From: Acidiferrobacterales bacterium
GTDB lineage: Bacteria; Pseudomonadota; Gammaproteobacteria; Acidiferrobacterales; SZUA-150
Direction: 5' to 3'
DNA: 38,585 bases
Assembly: GCA_947258385.1 (NCBI GenBank)
Contig: CAMYII010000084.1
Coordinates: forward strand, 40,143-78,727
Position 1 is the first letter of the stretch, and every line of letters starts with the position of its first letter. This document shows positions 1 to 8,317 of the stretch, piece after piece. The translations under genes were made by a program, and so were the position numbers. Below the pieces are notes generated by a model. It was not told the origin of the DNA and did not search any database. It saw only the letters and a list, made by a program, of their open reading frames with translations.

Positions 1-719
1 CCCCTGCAGCGCGCCACGGTCTCGCAGATATGGGGCAGGTACATGGGCTCGTTGCGCCGCGTGGCCGGCCTGGGGTCAAGCGTGCGAGGCAGCAGATAGG
101 GCGCGTCGGTCTCGAGCATGAGACGATGGAGCGGGATATCGTTGACCAGCCGCTGCAGGTGCCGCCCGCGGCGCTCGTCGCAGATCCAGCCGGTGATGCC
201 GATGTGCAGATCCATGTCGAGAGAGGCAGCGAGCTCGTCCGCGGTCCCGGTAAAGCAATGCGCCACGGCGTCCACCAGCCGATCGCGGTAGCGTGACAGG
301 ATTGTCACGAAACGCTCATGGGCGTCGCGCTGGTGCAGGAACACCGGCAGCCTGAGCGACGTCGCCAGCTCCAGCTGCGCCTCGAAGGCCTTCTCTTGCA
401 AATCCCGCGGCGAGTAGTCGCGGTTGAAGTCGAGCCCGCACTCCCCCAGTGCCACCACGCCCGGCTGCCCGGCAAGCGTCTCCAGGCCCTTGAGCGTACG
501 GTCCGACCATTCGGCTGCATGGTGCGGATGCACGCCCGCGGTGGCATAGAGCACTCGCGGATAGCGCGCCACTAGCTCCAGCGCCGCCCGGCTGTGGGCC
601 TCATCGGTGCCGGTCACGATCATGACACCGACCCCGGCGTCACGGGCGCGCGCAATGACCTCATCCAGATCGTGCTGGAAGGCGCTGCCGGTGAGATTCA
701 CACCAGTATCGATCAGCAT
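1..719 (-). CDS. TatD family metal-dependent hydrolase (3' end cut by window edge)
   Basis: The reading frame opens at ATG 717-719 (minus) and runs off the left edge without a stop, giving about 239 codons of a family that is normally about 250-270 residues. The N-terminus MLIDTGVNLTGSAFQHDLDE and the segments GVHPHHAAEW, ALGECGLDFNRDYS, PVFLHQRDAHERF, VAHCFTGT and LETDAPYLLPR are the metal-binding TatD signature of a TIM-barrel amidohydrolase. Family members are DNases/exonucleases that also process RNA; the physiological role here is not shown. It lies 85 bp downstream of the AlkD-like gene on the same strand, so co-transcription is possible. No convincing Shine-Dalgarno precedes the ATG. 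Family assignment is secure; subfamily (TatD versus YjjV or YcfH) is not. Confidence 0.93.
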   Translation of the reverse strand, partial: MLIDTGVNLTGSAFQHDLDEVIARARDAGVGVMIVTGTDEAHSRAALELVARYPRVLYATAGVHPHHAAEWSDRTLKGLETLAGQPGVVALGECGLDFNRDYSPRDLQEKAFEAQLELATSLRLPVFLHQRDAHERFVTILSRYRDRLVDAVAHCFTGTADELAASLDMDLHIGITGWICDERRGRHLQRLVNDIPLHRLMLETDAPYLLPRTLDPRPATRRNEPMYLPHICETVARCR

Positions 720-804
720 CGTTTAATAGTGTTCTGGCAATCGATTAAACAAGGGGGCATTGAACCGGATTTATCCCCGCGGCTCAATGGCGCCGGAAGG
801 TACG

Positions 805-1509
805 CTAAATCTTTCCCTTCAGGTAGCGCTGCCGTTGCGCTTCGGGAAAGCGCTCGATGGCATAGCGCAGCATGGTCCGCGGCATCTTCTTGTAGTGCGT
901 TCGCAGGAACTGTTCTGCAACGTGCCGCTCGCGCTTGCCCACCTCACGCAGCATCCAGCCGGCGGCCTTGTGAATCAGGTCCTGCCCGTCGGCGAGCAGC
1001 GCTCGGCAGAGCTTGAGGGTGTCGGCGAACTCATCGTGCTTGATGAAATGGAAGGTCGACATGATGGCGATACGCCGCTCCCACAGGCTTTTCGACTTTA
1101 CCAGACCGTAAAGCGGCCGCCGGCTTTTATCCCTCAGATGAGCCCCGACGATATGCCCGGCCGAGGCATCGACCAGATCCCAGTTATTAACGTATCGGGT
1201 GTTCTTTAGATAAAGCCCGTAGATCCGTTCCCGGCCCGCATCATCCCCCTGGGCGAATTGCGCGACCAGTATGAACAGCGCCAGCAGGCGCTCCTCGTGG
1301 ATCGGCGATGTGAGCAACTGCTTGGCGTCTTTGAGAGTGATGTCCCGGTATTCCTTCGCCAGCCTCCTCAACGGCGGGACGGTGACGCCGAGAAAGCGGT
1401 CGCCCTCGCCATACCCGCACGGGCCGGGCTTAGAAAACCAGTGCAGGTCTTTGGCCTTCTGCTTGTTGCCCAGCCTTCTGAGGCGGGCCTGGATGGCGGC
1501 GACGGTCAT
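805..1509 (-). CDS. DNA alkylation repair protein, AlkD-like HEAT-repeat glycosylase
   Basis: The 234-residue product starts MTVAAIQARLRRLGNKQKAK and is all-helical, as expected for AlkD-type HEAT-like glycosylases of about 220-240 residues. Visible family features are GVTVPPLRRLAKEY near residue 42, the VNNWDLVDASA segment (aromatic plus Asp of the DNA-binding groove), WERRIAIMSTFHFI and KAAGWMLREVGKR. AlkD enzymes excise bulky or N3/N7-alkylated purines without base flipping. The gene is followed on the same strand by the TatD-like gene and is divergent from the TfoX-N gene. The ATG at 1507-1509 has no strong ribosome binding site, but the first helix begins there. Function is inferred from family resemblance. 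Confidence 0.92.
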   Translation of the reverse strand: MTVAAIQARLRRLGNKQKAKDLHWFSKPGPCGYGEGDRFLGVTVPPLRRLAKEYRDITLKDAKQLLTSPIHEERLLALFILVAQFAQGDDAGRERIYGLYLKNTRYVNNWDLVDASAGHIVGAHLRDKSRRPLYGLVKSKSLWERRIAIMSTFHFIKHDEFADTLKLCRALLADGQDLIHKAAGWMLREVGKRERHVAEQFLRTHYKKMPRTMLRYAIERFPEAQRQRYLKGKI

Positions 1510-1615
1510 GGTCTCACGTGTTTTCTCGCGATTTTGGTGGAGTTACGTTCGCCGTAAACGGAACGAATATTGTTGGTGATGGCCTGTGTCGGCTGGGTCA
1601 AATAGAATAGCAGCG

Positions 1616-1993
1616 ATGGCGGCCCAAAGTGAATTCGTTAACTACCTACTGGAACTGCTGGCGCCGCTGGGCGCGGTGCACGCCAGGGCCATGTTCGGCG
1701 GCTATGGCATTTACCGCGACGGGCTGATGTTCGGTCTCGTGGCTGGCGATACCTTCTACCTCAAGGCCGATGATGGCAACCGTGCCGAGTTCGAGGCGGA
1801 AGGGTCGCCGCCCTTTACTTATAAAAAGAACAACCGCGAGTACGCCATGTCCTATTACCAGGCGCCAGATTACGCGCTCGATGACAGTGAAGCACTCTGC
1901 CGTTGGGCGCGGCGTGCCTGCGAGGCCGCGGTGCGCGCCGCGGCGGGCAAACGCACAAAACCGCAACGCACTCGCGGACGCCCCAAACCCTAG
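1616..1993 (+). CDS. TfoX N-terminal domain protein
   Basis: A 125-residue protein consisting of one TfoX/Sxy N-terminal domain. The diagnostic pattern is ARAMFGGYGIYRDGLMFGLV followed by DTFYLKADD and the PFTYKK...AMSYYQAP segment, then a basic Ala/Arg/Lys-rich tail. Sxy/TfoX proteins with both domains co-activate competence genes. Stand-alone N-domain proteins like this one are common and have no firm function, so a competence role should not be assumed. A GTG at 1586 in the same frame would add ten residues. I prefer ATG 1616 because the conserved domain begins immediately after it; neither start has a clear ribosome binding site. The gene precedes the DUF99 gene by 20 bp on the same strand, suggesting an operon. 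Confidence 0.88.
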   Translation: MAAQSEFVNYLLELLAPLGAVHARAMFGGYGIYRDGLMFGLVAGDTFYLKADDGNRAEFEAEGSPPFTYKKNNREYAMSYYQAPDYALDDSEALCRWARRACEAAVRAAAGKRTKPQRTRGRPKP

Positions 1994-2013
1994 CGCGGAC
2001 AACGATCAGAACC

Positions 2014-2580
2014 ATGGCGCAACGCATCTCCCACGTGATCGGCTTCGACGACGCCCCGTTTGATCGCCGCCACCGCGGCGACGTGCTGGTGGTCGGCGCG
2101 GTCTATGCCGGTGCCCGCCTGGAGGGCGTGGTCAGCGGCAAGGTCCGCCGTGACGGCGCCAATTCGACACGCACCCTGATCGAGCTGGTCTCGCGCTCGC
2201 GTTTCGCGGCGCACTTGCAGGCGGTGATGGTTCAGGGCATCGCCCTGGCGGGGTTCAATGTCATCGATCTGCACGGCCTGCACGACGCCCTGCAGATACC
2301 GGCCATCGCGGTCGCCCGCAGCGAGCCCGATCTCGCGGCGATAAGGCGCGCGCTGCTGGATCGGGTGGTGGGCGGCCGGCGCAAGTGGCGGCTCATCGAG
2401 CGCCTGGGACCGATGGAACCGGTGGCCAGCGTATACGTGCAGCGGGCCGGCATCTCGCTCGAGGACACCGGGCGCTTGATCGAACGCTTTGCCGTCCACA
2501 GCACCCTCCCGGAGCCGCTGCGCACGGCCCATATCGTCGCCGGCGGCATCACCCTGGGCGAGAGCCGTCACCGGGCCTGA
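2014..2580 (+). CDS. DUF99 / endonuclease dU family protein
   Basis: The 188-residue product begins MAQRISHVIGFDDAPFDR and has VVGAVYAGARLEGVVSGKV, the hallmark of DUF99 (the family also called Endo_dU, an RNase H-like fold related to endonuclease V). Further conserved pieces are VQGIALAGFNVIDLHGLHD, where archaeal and bacterial relatives have the same GFNVxD block, and the C-terminal LRTAHIVAGGITLGES. An archaeal member has been reported to cut at deoxyuridine; that activity is an inference for this protein. It follows the TfoX-N gene by 20 bp and precedes the glutaredoxin-like gene by 35 bp, all on the plus strand. The long minus-strand ORF across the same bases is a GC-driven shadow. Confidence 0.86.
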   Translation: MAQRISHVIGFDDAPFDRRHRGDVLVVGAVYAGARLEGVVSGKVRRDGANSTRTLIELVSRSRFAAHLQAVMVQGIALAGFNVIDLHGLHDALQIPAIAVARSEPDLAAIRRALLDRVVGGRRKWRLIERLGPMEPVASVYVQRAGISLEDTGRLIERFAVHSTLPEPLRTAHIVAGGITLGESRHRA

Positions 2581-2615
2581 TGCGCATCCACGAGACAACC
2601 AAAAAAGGAGCTACG

Positions 2616-2993
2616 ATGACGCGAAATATCCTCGATGAAACCCGGCTGCATCCCGCCATACGCGACACGGTGTCCGCAAACCATCGCGATATTGTCGAGG
2701 AAGTCGCGGCCGCCGTTGACCGCAACCCGATTGTCGTCGTCGGCATGGCGCAGAATCCGTATTGCCGTCGCGCGCGGATGTTGCTCGACGCCAGCAAGTC
2801 CCCGTACCTGTATTTCGAGTACGGCAATTATTTCACCGCCTGGCGCCGGCGCAACGCCCTGAAGATGTGGACCGGCTGGCCGACCTTCCCCATGGTGTTC
2901 GTTAAGGGACAGCTTGTCGGGGGTTCGAGGGATCTGGACACATTGATCCAGAGCGGCGAGCTGGATAAGCTGCTCGGCGACCGGAACAGTTGA
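2616..2993 (+). CDS. Glutaredoxin-like protein lacking the N-terminal active-site Cys
   Basis: A 125-residue thioredoxin-fold protein. ATG 2616 is set by AGGAG at 2606-2610. Residues 26-125 resemble monothiol glutaredoxins: VVVGMAQNPYC, an aspartate-free helix, GWPTFPMVFVKGQLVGG with the cis-Pro loop, and SRDLDTLIQSGEL. The usual CPYC or CGFS active site reads NPYC (N47-P-Y-C50), so the nucleophilic first Cys is missing and only the second position is Cys. The family may use C50 or act as a binding module rather than a reductase; that is inference. It is the last gene before SppA, 47 bp upstream of it. Assignment to the glutaredoxin fold is firm, the biochemical role is not. Confidence 0.85.
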   Translation: MTRNILDETRLHPAIRDTVSANHRDIVEEVAAAVDRNPIVVVGMAQNPYCRRARMLLDASKSPYLYFEYGNYFTAWRRRNALKMWTGWPTFPMVFVKGQLVGGSRDLDTLIQSGELDKLLGDRNS

Positions 2994-3040
2994 TTACAAC
3001 AAGCCGTGATTTTGTCTCCCCGCCTCGGAGGGCATGACCA

Positions 3041-4807
3041 ATGAAAAAATTACTGCTCACAGTATTGGCGATTATCGGCGGGTTCGTCGTCGCGCTTTTC
3101 CTGATCGCGATCATCGCCGGCATCTTTATTGGGGGCGAGCGCGCGGTGCCCGACCGGGTGGTGCTGGAGCTCAACCTCGAGCAGCCGCTGATGGAAACCA
3201 TGCCCGACGACCCGCTGGCGCAGCTCGCGCTGCGGGACAAACAGGCGCTGCGGGACATCACCGACGCGCTGCAGGCGGCGCGCACGGACAATCGCGTGCT
3301 CGGCCTGGTCGCCCGCGTCGGCACCGCCCCTTTGGGCATGGCGCAGATCCAGGAGCTGCGCGATGCGGTCGGCGCCTTTCGCGCCGCGGGCAAGTTCGCC
3401 ATCGCCTACGCCGAGACGCTCGGCGAGGCCGGCCCCGGCAACCACGGCTATTACCTGGCGACCGCCTTCGAGGAAATCCTGCTGCAGCCCTCCGGCGATG
3501 TCGGCCTGGTGGGCCTGCGCGCCGAGAGTATGTTCGTGCGCGGTCTGCTGGACAAACTCGGCGTGGTCCCGCGCATGGATCACCGCAAAGAATACAAAAA
3601 CGCCATGAACATGCTGACCGAGACCCGCTACACCGCGGCCCATCGCGAGGCCACGCAGGCGATTATCGACTCCGCGTTCTCGCAGATCGTTCGCGGCATC
3701 GCCCGCGGCCGCGGCCTGGAGGAGGCGCAGGTGCGCGCCCTTATCGACCGCGGGCCGTTCCTGGGACCACAGGCGCTGGAGGCGGGCCTGGTCGACGCGC
3801 TGGCCTACCGTGACGAGGTGCTCGCCCGGGTCAGGGCCAAGGCCGGCGACAAGGCGGAATTATTGTTTGCCAACCATTATCTGCGCCGTGCCGGCCGGCC
3901 GCATCAGGCCGGCCGCAACGCGGTCGCGCTGATCTACGGCGTCGGCGCGGTGACGCGGGGGTCGAGCAACTACGACGCCGGTTTCGGCGGCGTGACCATG
4001 GGTTCGGATACCGTGGCGGCCGCCTTCCGCGCCGCCGTCGAGGACAAAGACGTGAAGGCCATCGTCTTCCGCATCGACAGCCCCGGGGGATCCTATGTGG
4101 CCTCCGACACCATCTGGCGCGAGACGGTTCGCGCCCGCGAGGCCGGCAAACCGGTCATCGCCTCCATGGGTAATGTGGCCGGCTCCGGGGGCTATTTCGT
4201 GGCCATGGCGGCCGACAAGATCGTGGCCCAACCCGGCACCATCACCGGTTCCATCGGCGTGCTCAGCGGCAAGGCCCTGACCTCGGGACTGTGGGACAAG
4301 CTCGGCGTCTCCTGGGACGCGGTGCAGACCAGCGCCAATGCCAACCTCTGGTCCAGCCTGAGCGATTACAGTCCGGCGCAATGGCAGCAATTCCAGGGCT
4401 GGCTCGATCGCATCTACGAGGACTTCACTACCAAGGTCACCAGCGGCCGCGAGCTTCCGCTCGAGGAGGTGCTCAAGGTCGCCAAGGGCCGGGTCTGGAC
4501 CGGGGAGGACGCCAAGGCGCATGGCCTGGTCGACGAATTGGGGGGCATGGAAACCGCGCTGCGGCTCGCGCGGCGGGCGGCCGGACTGCCGGAGGACGAG
4601 GCCGTGCGCCTGCAACTCTACCCCAAGCCGCGCACCCTGCTGGAGGCCCTCACCGGGCAGGGCCCGGAACGCAGCGGCACGCTGCCGGAGGCGGCACTGG
4701 CCGAGGCGCTGGCGGTCATCGAGCCGCTGGCGCAGCTCTTGACGCAAACGGGTCTGCGGCAGCCGGCGGGCGTGCTCATGATGCAGGGGCCGGGCGCCGG
4801 CCTTTAA
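3041..4807 (+). CDS. sppA: Signal peptide peptidase SppA, 67K type
   Basis: The 588-residue length and two tandem ClpP-like S49 domains identify the long SppA type. Residues 1-32 form the single N-terminal membrane anchor (a Leu/Ile/Val-rich stretch after MKK). The catalytic dyad is visible: Lys186 in HRKEYKNAMN of the first domain and Ser382 in GNVAGSGGYFVAMAADKI of the second, followed by TITGSIGV. The enzyme degrades cleaved signal peptides in the inner membrane with the active site facing the periplasm. A GGAGGG-type ribosome binding site lies about ten bases before ATG 3041. The phosphatidylserine decarboxylase gene follows after 119 bp on the same strand. Confidence 0.96.
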   Translation: MKKLLLTVLAIIGGFVVALFLIAIIAGIFIGGERAVPDRVVLELNLEQPLMETMPDDPLAQLALRDKQALRDITDALQAARTDNRVLGLVARVGTAPLGMAQIQELRDAVGAFRAAGKFAIAYAETLGEAGPGNHGYYLATAFEEILLQPSGDVGLVGLRAESMFVRGLLDKLGVVPRMDHRKEYKNAMNMLTETRYTAAHREATQAIIDSAFSQIVRGIARGRGLEEAQVRALIDRGPFLGPQALEAGLVDALAYRDEVLARVRAKAGDKAELLFANHYLRRAGRPHQAGRNAVALIYGVGAVTRGSSNYDAGFGGVTMGSDTVAAAFRAAVEDKDVKAIVFRIDSPGGSYVASDTIWRETVRAREAGKPVIASMGNVAGSGGYFVAMAADKIVAQPGTITGSIGVLSGKALTSGLWDKLGVSWDAVQTSANANLWSSLSDYSPAQWQQFQGWLDRIYEDFTTKVTSGRELPLEEVLKVAKGRVWTGEDAKAHGLVDELGGMETALRLARRAAGLPEDEAVRLQLYPKPRTLLEALTGQGPERSGTLPEAALAEALAVIEPLAQLLTQTGLRQPAGVLMMQGPGAGL

Positions 4808-4926
4808 ACTCGGCCGACACAGGTGCGGGCGAGGCCCGCGCCTTCGGCTGCGACCGCGCAGTGCAGCGCTTGCAAGCCTGCGGCCGCTCATCCATTATTG
4901 CCACGAACCCAGATAAAGATAAGCAC

Positions 4927-5790
4927 ATGGCCGTTCCCCCGAAGGACTACCTCAAGTCCCTGCCCTTTTATTTTCTGCCGCATCATTTGATCTCCTGGAT
5001 CTCCTATCATCTCGGGCGCATCACCTGGGAACCGATCAAGAGGCGTTTTATTCGATCGTATCTGTCATTACATGCGCTCGATATGAGCGAGGCGCTGCTG
5101 ACCGACCCCTACGCCTACGAAAGCCTGAACGCCCTGTTCACGCGCGCGCTCAAACCCCAATGCCGGCCGTTCGCCGACGGTGAAAATACGCTGCTGTGCC
5201 CGGTCGATGGCGCGGTCAGCCAGGCCGGCGTGATCGAAGACGGGCGTATCTTCCAGGCCAAGGGACGCGACTACAGTCTGCTCGAGCTCGTGGGCGGCAA
5301 CAAGGCGCTGGCCGAGCCGTTCACGGGAGGGCGCTTTGCGACCCTGTATTTATCGCCCGTGGACTACCATCGGGTACACATGCCGCTCGCGGGTCGCTTG
5401 AGCGATATGCTCTACGTGCCGGGTCGTTTGTTCAGCGTCGCGCCGGCCACGGTGCGGGGCATTCCACGGCTGTTCGCGCGCAATGAACGGCTGGTGTGTC
5501 GGTTCGATACCGCGGCCGGCCCGATGGCGCTGGTGATGGTGGGCGCGATCAATGTCTCGGCGATCGATACGGTGTGGGGCGGTGCCGCGATACCGCCGAG
5601 CGCAACGCGCGTCCACCATACCCGCTATCAGTCGGGGATTACGATAGAACTGGACAAAGGCGCGGAAATGGGCCGCTTCAATCTGGGTTCGACCGTCATT
5701 GTGCTCATGGGCACCAAGACGCGCTGGGACGCGGCGGTCACACCCGAGGCGAAGGTGCGGCTGGGTCAGGCACTCGGCTATTACGACTGA
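4927..5790 (+). CDS. psd: Phosphatidylserine decarboxylase proenzyme
   Basis: A 287-residue PSD proenzyme. It converts phosphatidylserine to phosphatidylethanolamine at the inner membrane using a self-generated pyruvoyl group. Diagnostic segments are YESLNALFTRALKP, LLCPVDGAVSQAG, LYLSPVDYHRVHMPL and the self-cleavage motif FNLGSTVIVLM, where cleavage is expected between Gly254 and Ser255 to give beta and alpha chains. The Asp/His/Ser triad residues of bacterial PSDs (Asp in PVDGAV, His in DYHRVH) are present. The frame is open far upstream, but homology starts at the ATG 4927 peptide MAVPPKDYLKSLPFYFLPHH. It follows sppA and converges with the TraB gene. Confidence 0.96.
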   Translation: MAVPPKDYLKSLPFYFLPHHLISWISYHLGRITWEPIKRRFIRSYLSLHALDMSEALLTDPYAYESLNALFTRALKPQCRPFADGENTLLCPVDGAVSQAGVIEDGRIFQAKGRDYSLLELVGGNKALAEPFTGGRFATLYLSPVDYHRVHMPLAGRLSDMLYVPGRLFSVAPATVRGIPRLFARNERLVCRFDTAAGPMALVMVGAINVSAIDTVWGGAAIPPSATRVHHTRYQSGITIELDKGAEMGRFNLGSTVIVLMGTKTRWDAAVTPEAKVRLGQALGYYD

Positions 5791-5827
5791 GCGCCGGATC
5801 GAGCACGCTCGTGCGCTGTCGGTGCCA

Positions 5828-7045
5828 TCATCCGGCGAGACGCCCAAATATCCGCAAGCCGGCCGCATACGTGCCGGCAGCGGAACCCAGCGTGCTCAGG
5901 AAAAAAACCAACAGGATGCGCGAGACCCGGTTGCGCCACCAGCCCCTGAGGTGGGCGGTGTCCCGGCGCAAGCGCCCGAAATCCCCGACATTGGGTCGGC
6001 GCAGCAGGGTCTCAACCGCCGCGGTCACCATTCCGGCGCCAATCATCGGATTGAGCGAGGTCAGCGGTGCGGCCACAAACGCCGTGACGATGGTGAGCGG
6101 ATGTGCCCCGGCGATCAACGCACCGACAGCCGATAGGCCCCCGTTGATCAACACCCAATCGGCCACCAATTGCCAGCCAAGCGCGGCGCTGCGCTGAAAC
6201 CCGAGGGCGAATCCGAACAGGATCAGGCCGACGACCAGCCAGGGGATCAGCCGCGGCCAGCGGCTCGGGGCCGGGATCCGGTCGAGCGCGGCAATGACCC
6301 CGGCCGGGGCGACCGCCCGTTGCCTGACCAGGTGCTCCTGGATCCCGCGCAAGTGCCCGGCGCCGACCACGGCCAACACGTGGCCAAAACCGCCGACGGC
6401 GATTTCATGCTGCAGGCGGGCGGCCATATAGCGGTCGCGCTCTTCGATCAACGGCTTGAGCAGCTCGTGCGCCTGATCGGCAAACTGGGAAAAAGCGGTC
6501 TCCAGTACATCGCCTTCCTTTAGCCGCTCAATCTCCTCTTCGGTGACGCGTTCACGCGAGATCACGCTGGCGAGCAAGCCGGACAGCAGCAGCAGGCGGC
6601 GCCACCAACGGACATTGCGGTAGACCCGCTTCAGGGTGGTGCCGACCTCGCGATCGATCAGAAGCACCGGCCGCCCGGAGGCTTGCGCGCCGGCAATCGC
6701 CGCGCGCATTTCAGCGCCCGGTTCAATACCGAGCTGTTCGGCCAGGCGCTGCTGATAGGCCGCGAGCGCCAGGCTGGCCATGACCATCGCGGCCTTGCCT
6801 TCGCGCAGCACGCGCATCAGATCCATTTTGGCCAGTGCATCGGGGTCGACGATGGCATTGTAGCGGCTGGGACAGAGCTCGACCGCGACGGCGTCGAAAT
6901 CCGAGGTGGCAAGCAAATCCTTGACCGCGTCAACGCTGCGGCGCGAGACATGGGCCGTGCCCAGCAGCGTGATACGGCTGCCGTCCAACTCAATGGTGAC
7001 AGTGGGTTCCTGCCGGCCGGTCTCGCTTGGTTCCGGGGAATTCAC
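5828..7045 (-). CDS. TraB family membrane protein
   Basis: A 405-residue TraB/PrgY-type protein. The soluble N-terminal domain carries the family motif LLGTAHVSRRSVDAV near residue 27, AVELCPSRY, VLLIDREVGTTLKRVYRN, RDRYMAARL and the second motif VVGAGHLRGI. The C-terminal part (about residues 270-400) has four or so hydrophobic segments, including WPRLIPWLVVGLILFGFALG and ILINGG-like helices. Founding members PrgY/TraB reduce pheromone activity in enterococcal conjugation; the fold is related to Tiki/GumN-type metalloproteases. Its role in this organism is unknown. It is convergent with psd, with 37 bp between stops. The start at 7045 lies in a region without a strong ribosome binding site. 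Confidence 0.9.
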   Translation of the reverse strand: MNSPEPSETGRQEPTVTIELDGSRITLLGTAHVSRRSVDAVKDLLATSDFDAVAVELCPSRYNAIVDPDALAKMDLMRVLREGKAAMVMASLALAAYQQRLAEQLGIEPGAEMRAAIAGAQASGRPVLLIDREVGTTLKRVYRNVRWWRRLLLLSGLLASVISRERVTEEEIERLKEGDVLETAFSQFADQAHELLKPLIEERDRYMAARLQHEIAVGGFGHVLAVVGAGHLRGIQEHLVRQRAVAPAGVIAALDRIPAPSRWPRLIPWLVVGLILFGFALGFQRSAALGWQLVADWVLINGGLSAVGALIAGAHPLTIVTAFVAAPLTSLNPMIGAGMVTAAVETLLRRPNVGDFGRLRRDTAHLRGWWRNRVSRILLVFFLSTLGSAAGTYAAGLRIFGRLAG

Positions 7046-7428
7046 ACAGCACTCCCTAAATCAATGTACTTTAAAGGATGTTCTGGTTGATCTTGCACGG
7101 CTCGGGGCCGAGGAGTATTTTCTTTTCGCGGTATGGACCGGAAGCCTTACCGTTGCGTTCGACACACCCGCGGCTCTCCCCTTGCGTCTGCCCCACTGCC
7201 TTGCCCTGCATCAACGACGGTTTTTCGGAGTATACATGCTTCACCTCCAGCATTATGTCCAAACGGGACCGGATGATGGTTAGGAAGCTCCGCCCTGATC
7301 AGAACCCCCTTTACTAATTGGCCGGGGCTCGCCTGCATCACTTTGGACGGTAACCGTTGAACCGCGTATGGCGGGCCACCCCAAGAAAGCGCAAGAATCG
7401 GGTGGTGCCCCGCCAGGCAGCCGATATA
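7046..7428. other. Intergenic region upstream of the TraB and Ada-like genes
   Basis: A 383-bp stretch between the divergent TraB and Ada-like genes. Apart from one doubtful 60-codon minus-strand ORF (listed separately) I see no recognised gene, no clear sigma-70 promoter and no repeat. A strong Shine-Dalgarno-like GGAGGTGAAGC occurs on the minus strand near 7240 but leads only into an eight-codon ORF. Confidence 0.5.
7071..7253 (-). CDS. Doubtful small ORF (60 aa), unrecognised
   Basis: An ATG-started minus-strand ORF of 60 codons beginning MLEVKHVYSEKPSLMQGK and ending CKINQNIL. Third codon positions are mostly G or C, as in neighbouring genes, which is the only support for coding. There is no convincing ribosome binding site, and I do not recognise the family. 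It sits 25 bp upstream of the TraB gene on the same strand. It could equally be noncoding. Confidence 0.2.
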   Translation of the reverse strand: MLEVKHVYSEKPSLMQGKAVGQTQGESRGCVERNGKASGPYREKKILLGPEPCKINQNIL

Positions 7429-7429
7429 A

Positions 7430-8275
7430 TGCACCGGTATCGACCACATACGATTTGAGACCCACCGAGAGCGTCAGCCGGGCCTGAGCGAGATCGCCCG
7501 GCACATCGGCCTGAGCGACTTCCACTTCCAGCGGCTGTTCTCGCAATGGGTCGGGATCACGCCCAAGCGATTTTTGCAGTTCCTGACCAAGGAGCACGCC
7601 AAAGGGCTGCTCGATGAGGCGCCGAATGTGCTCGACGCCGCCTACCGCAGTGGTTTGTCCGGCCCGGGCCGGCTGCATGACCTTTTTGTTAAAACCGACG
7701 CGATCACACCCGGTGAATACCGGGCGCTCGGCACAGGGCTGACGATTTCCTACGGTTTTCATCCGACCCCCTTCGGCGAATGCCTGCTGGCGCTGACCGA
7801 GCGGGGCATCTGCGCCTTGGCGTTTGTCGAACAACGCGACCGGCAGTCATTGCGTGACTGGCTGGCGGCGCAATGGCCCAGGGCGGCGCTGCGCCAAAAC
7901 CCTGGCGCCACGCAGCCGATGGTCGACAAGGTTTTCACCGGCCGCGCATCACCCTCGCGCCCGCTGCCGCTGCTGCTCAAGGGCACGAATTTCCAGATCA
8001 AGGTCTGGGAGGCCCTGCTCAGGATTCCCCACGGCGCCGTCGTGTCCTATGAAACCGTGGCGGCGGCCATCGCCGCGCCAAAGGCCTCACGCGCGGCCGG
8101 CAGCGCGATTGGCAAGAACCCCATCGCCTACATCATCCCTTGCCACCGCGTGATCCGAAAAATCGGCGAATCGGGCGAATATCGTTGGGGCCGCGCCAGA
8201 AAGCAGGCGATTCTGGGGTGGGAGGCGACCACAAGATCTGGCCGGCATGGTCTGAAGCGCCACACCGGATCGTGA
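7430..8275 (+). CDS. Ada-like AraC/methylated-DNA-protein cysteine methyltransferase, 5' end disrupted
   Basis: The open frame from 7430 encodes an AraC-type helix-turn-helix region (THRERQPGLSEIARHIGL, SDFHFQRLFSQWVGITPKRF) fused to an O6-methylguanine methyltransferase domain. That domain has the Cys acceptor motif IPCHRVIRKIGESGEYRWG and the upstream FQIKVWEALLRIPHGAVVSY block. This is the Ada-like two-domain protein lacking the Zn/phosphotriester domain, usually about 280 residues. The family normally begins just before the first helix with an ATG. Here the only suitable ATG (7429-7431) is one frame off and hits TGA after nine codons, while the in-frame codons upstream offer no ATG or GTG. 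A TTG at 7574 is the first standard in-frame start and would delete the first HTH helix. The catalytic domain is intact; the 5' end is frameshifted or mis-sequenced. Confidence 0.82.
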   Translation, partial: CTGIDHIRFETHRERQPGLSEIARHIGLSDFHFQRLFSQWVGITPKRFLQFLTKEHAKGLLDEAPNVLDAAYRSGLSGPGRLHDLFVKTDAITPGEYRALGTGLTISYGFHPTPFGECLLALTERGICALAFVEQRDRQSLRDWLAAQWPRAALRQNPGATQPMVDKVFTGRASPSRPLPLLLKGTNFQIKVWEALLRIPHGAVVSYETVAAAIAAPKASRAAGSAIGKNPIAYIIPCHRVIRKIGESGEYRWGRARKQAILGWEATTRSGRHGLKRHTGS

Positions 8276-8317
8276 ACGCCGCGCCGCTTCCGATTGAACA
8301 ATCAACCTAAGGCCGAT

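Noticed and set aside
3860-4891. A 343-codon minus-strand ORF over sppA
   Set aside because: Shadow of sppA: sppA shows catalytic residues and full-length homology, while the antisense product is Gly/Arg/His-rich with no domain.
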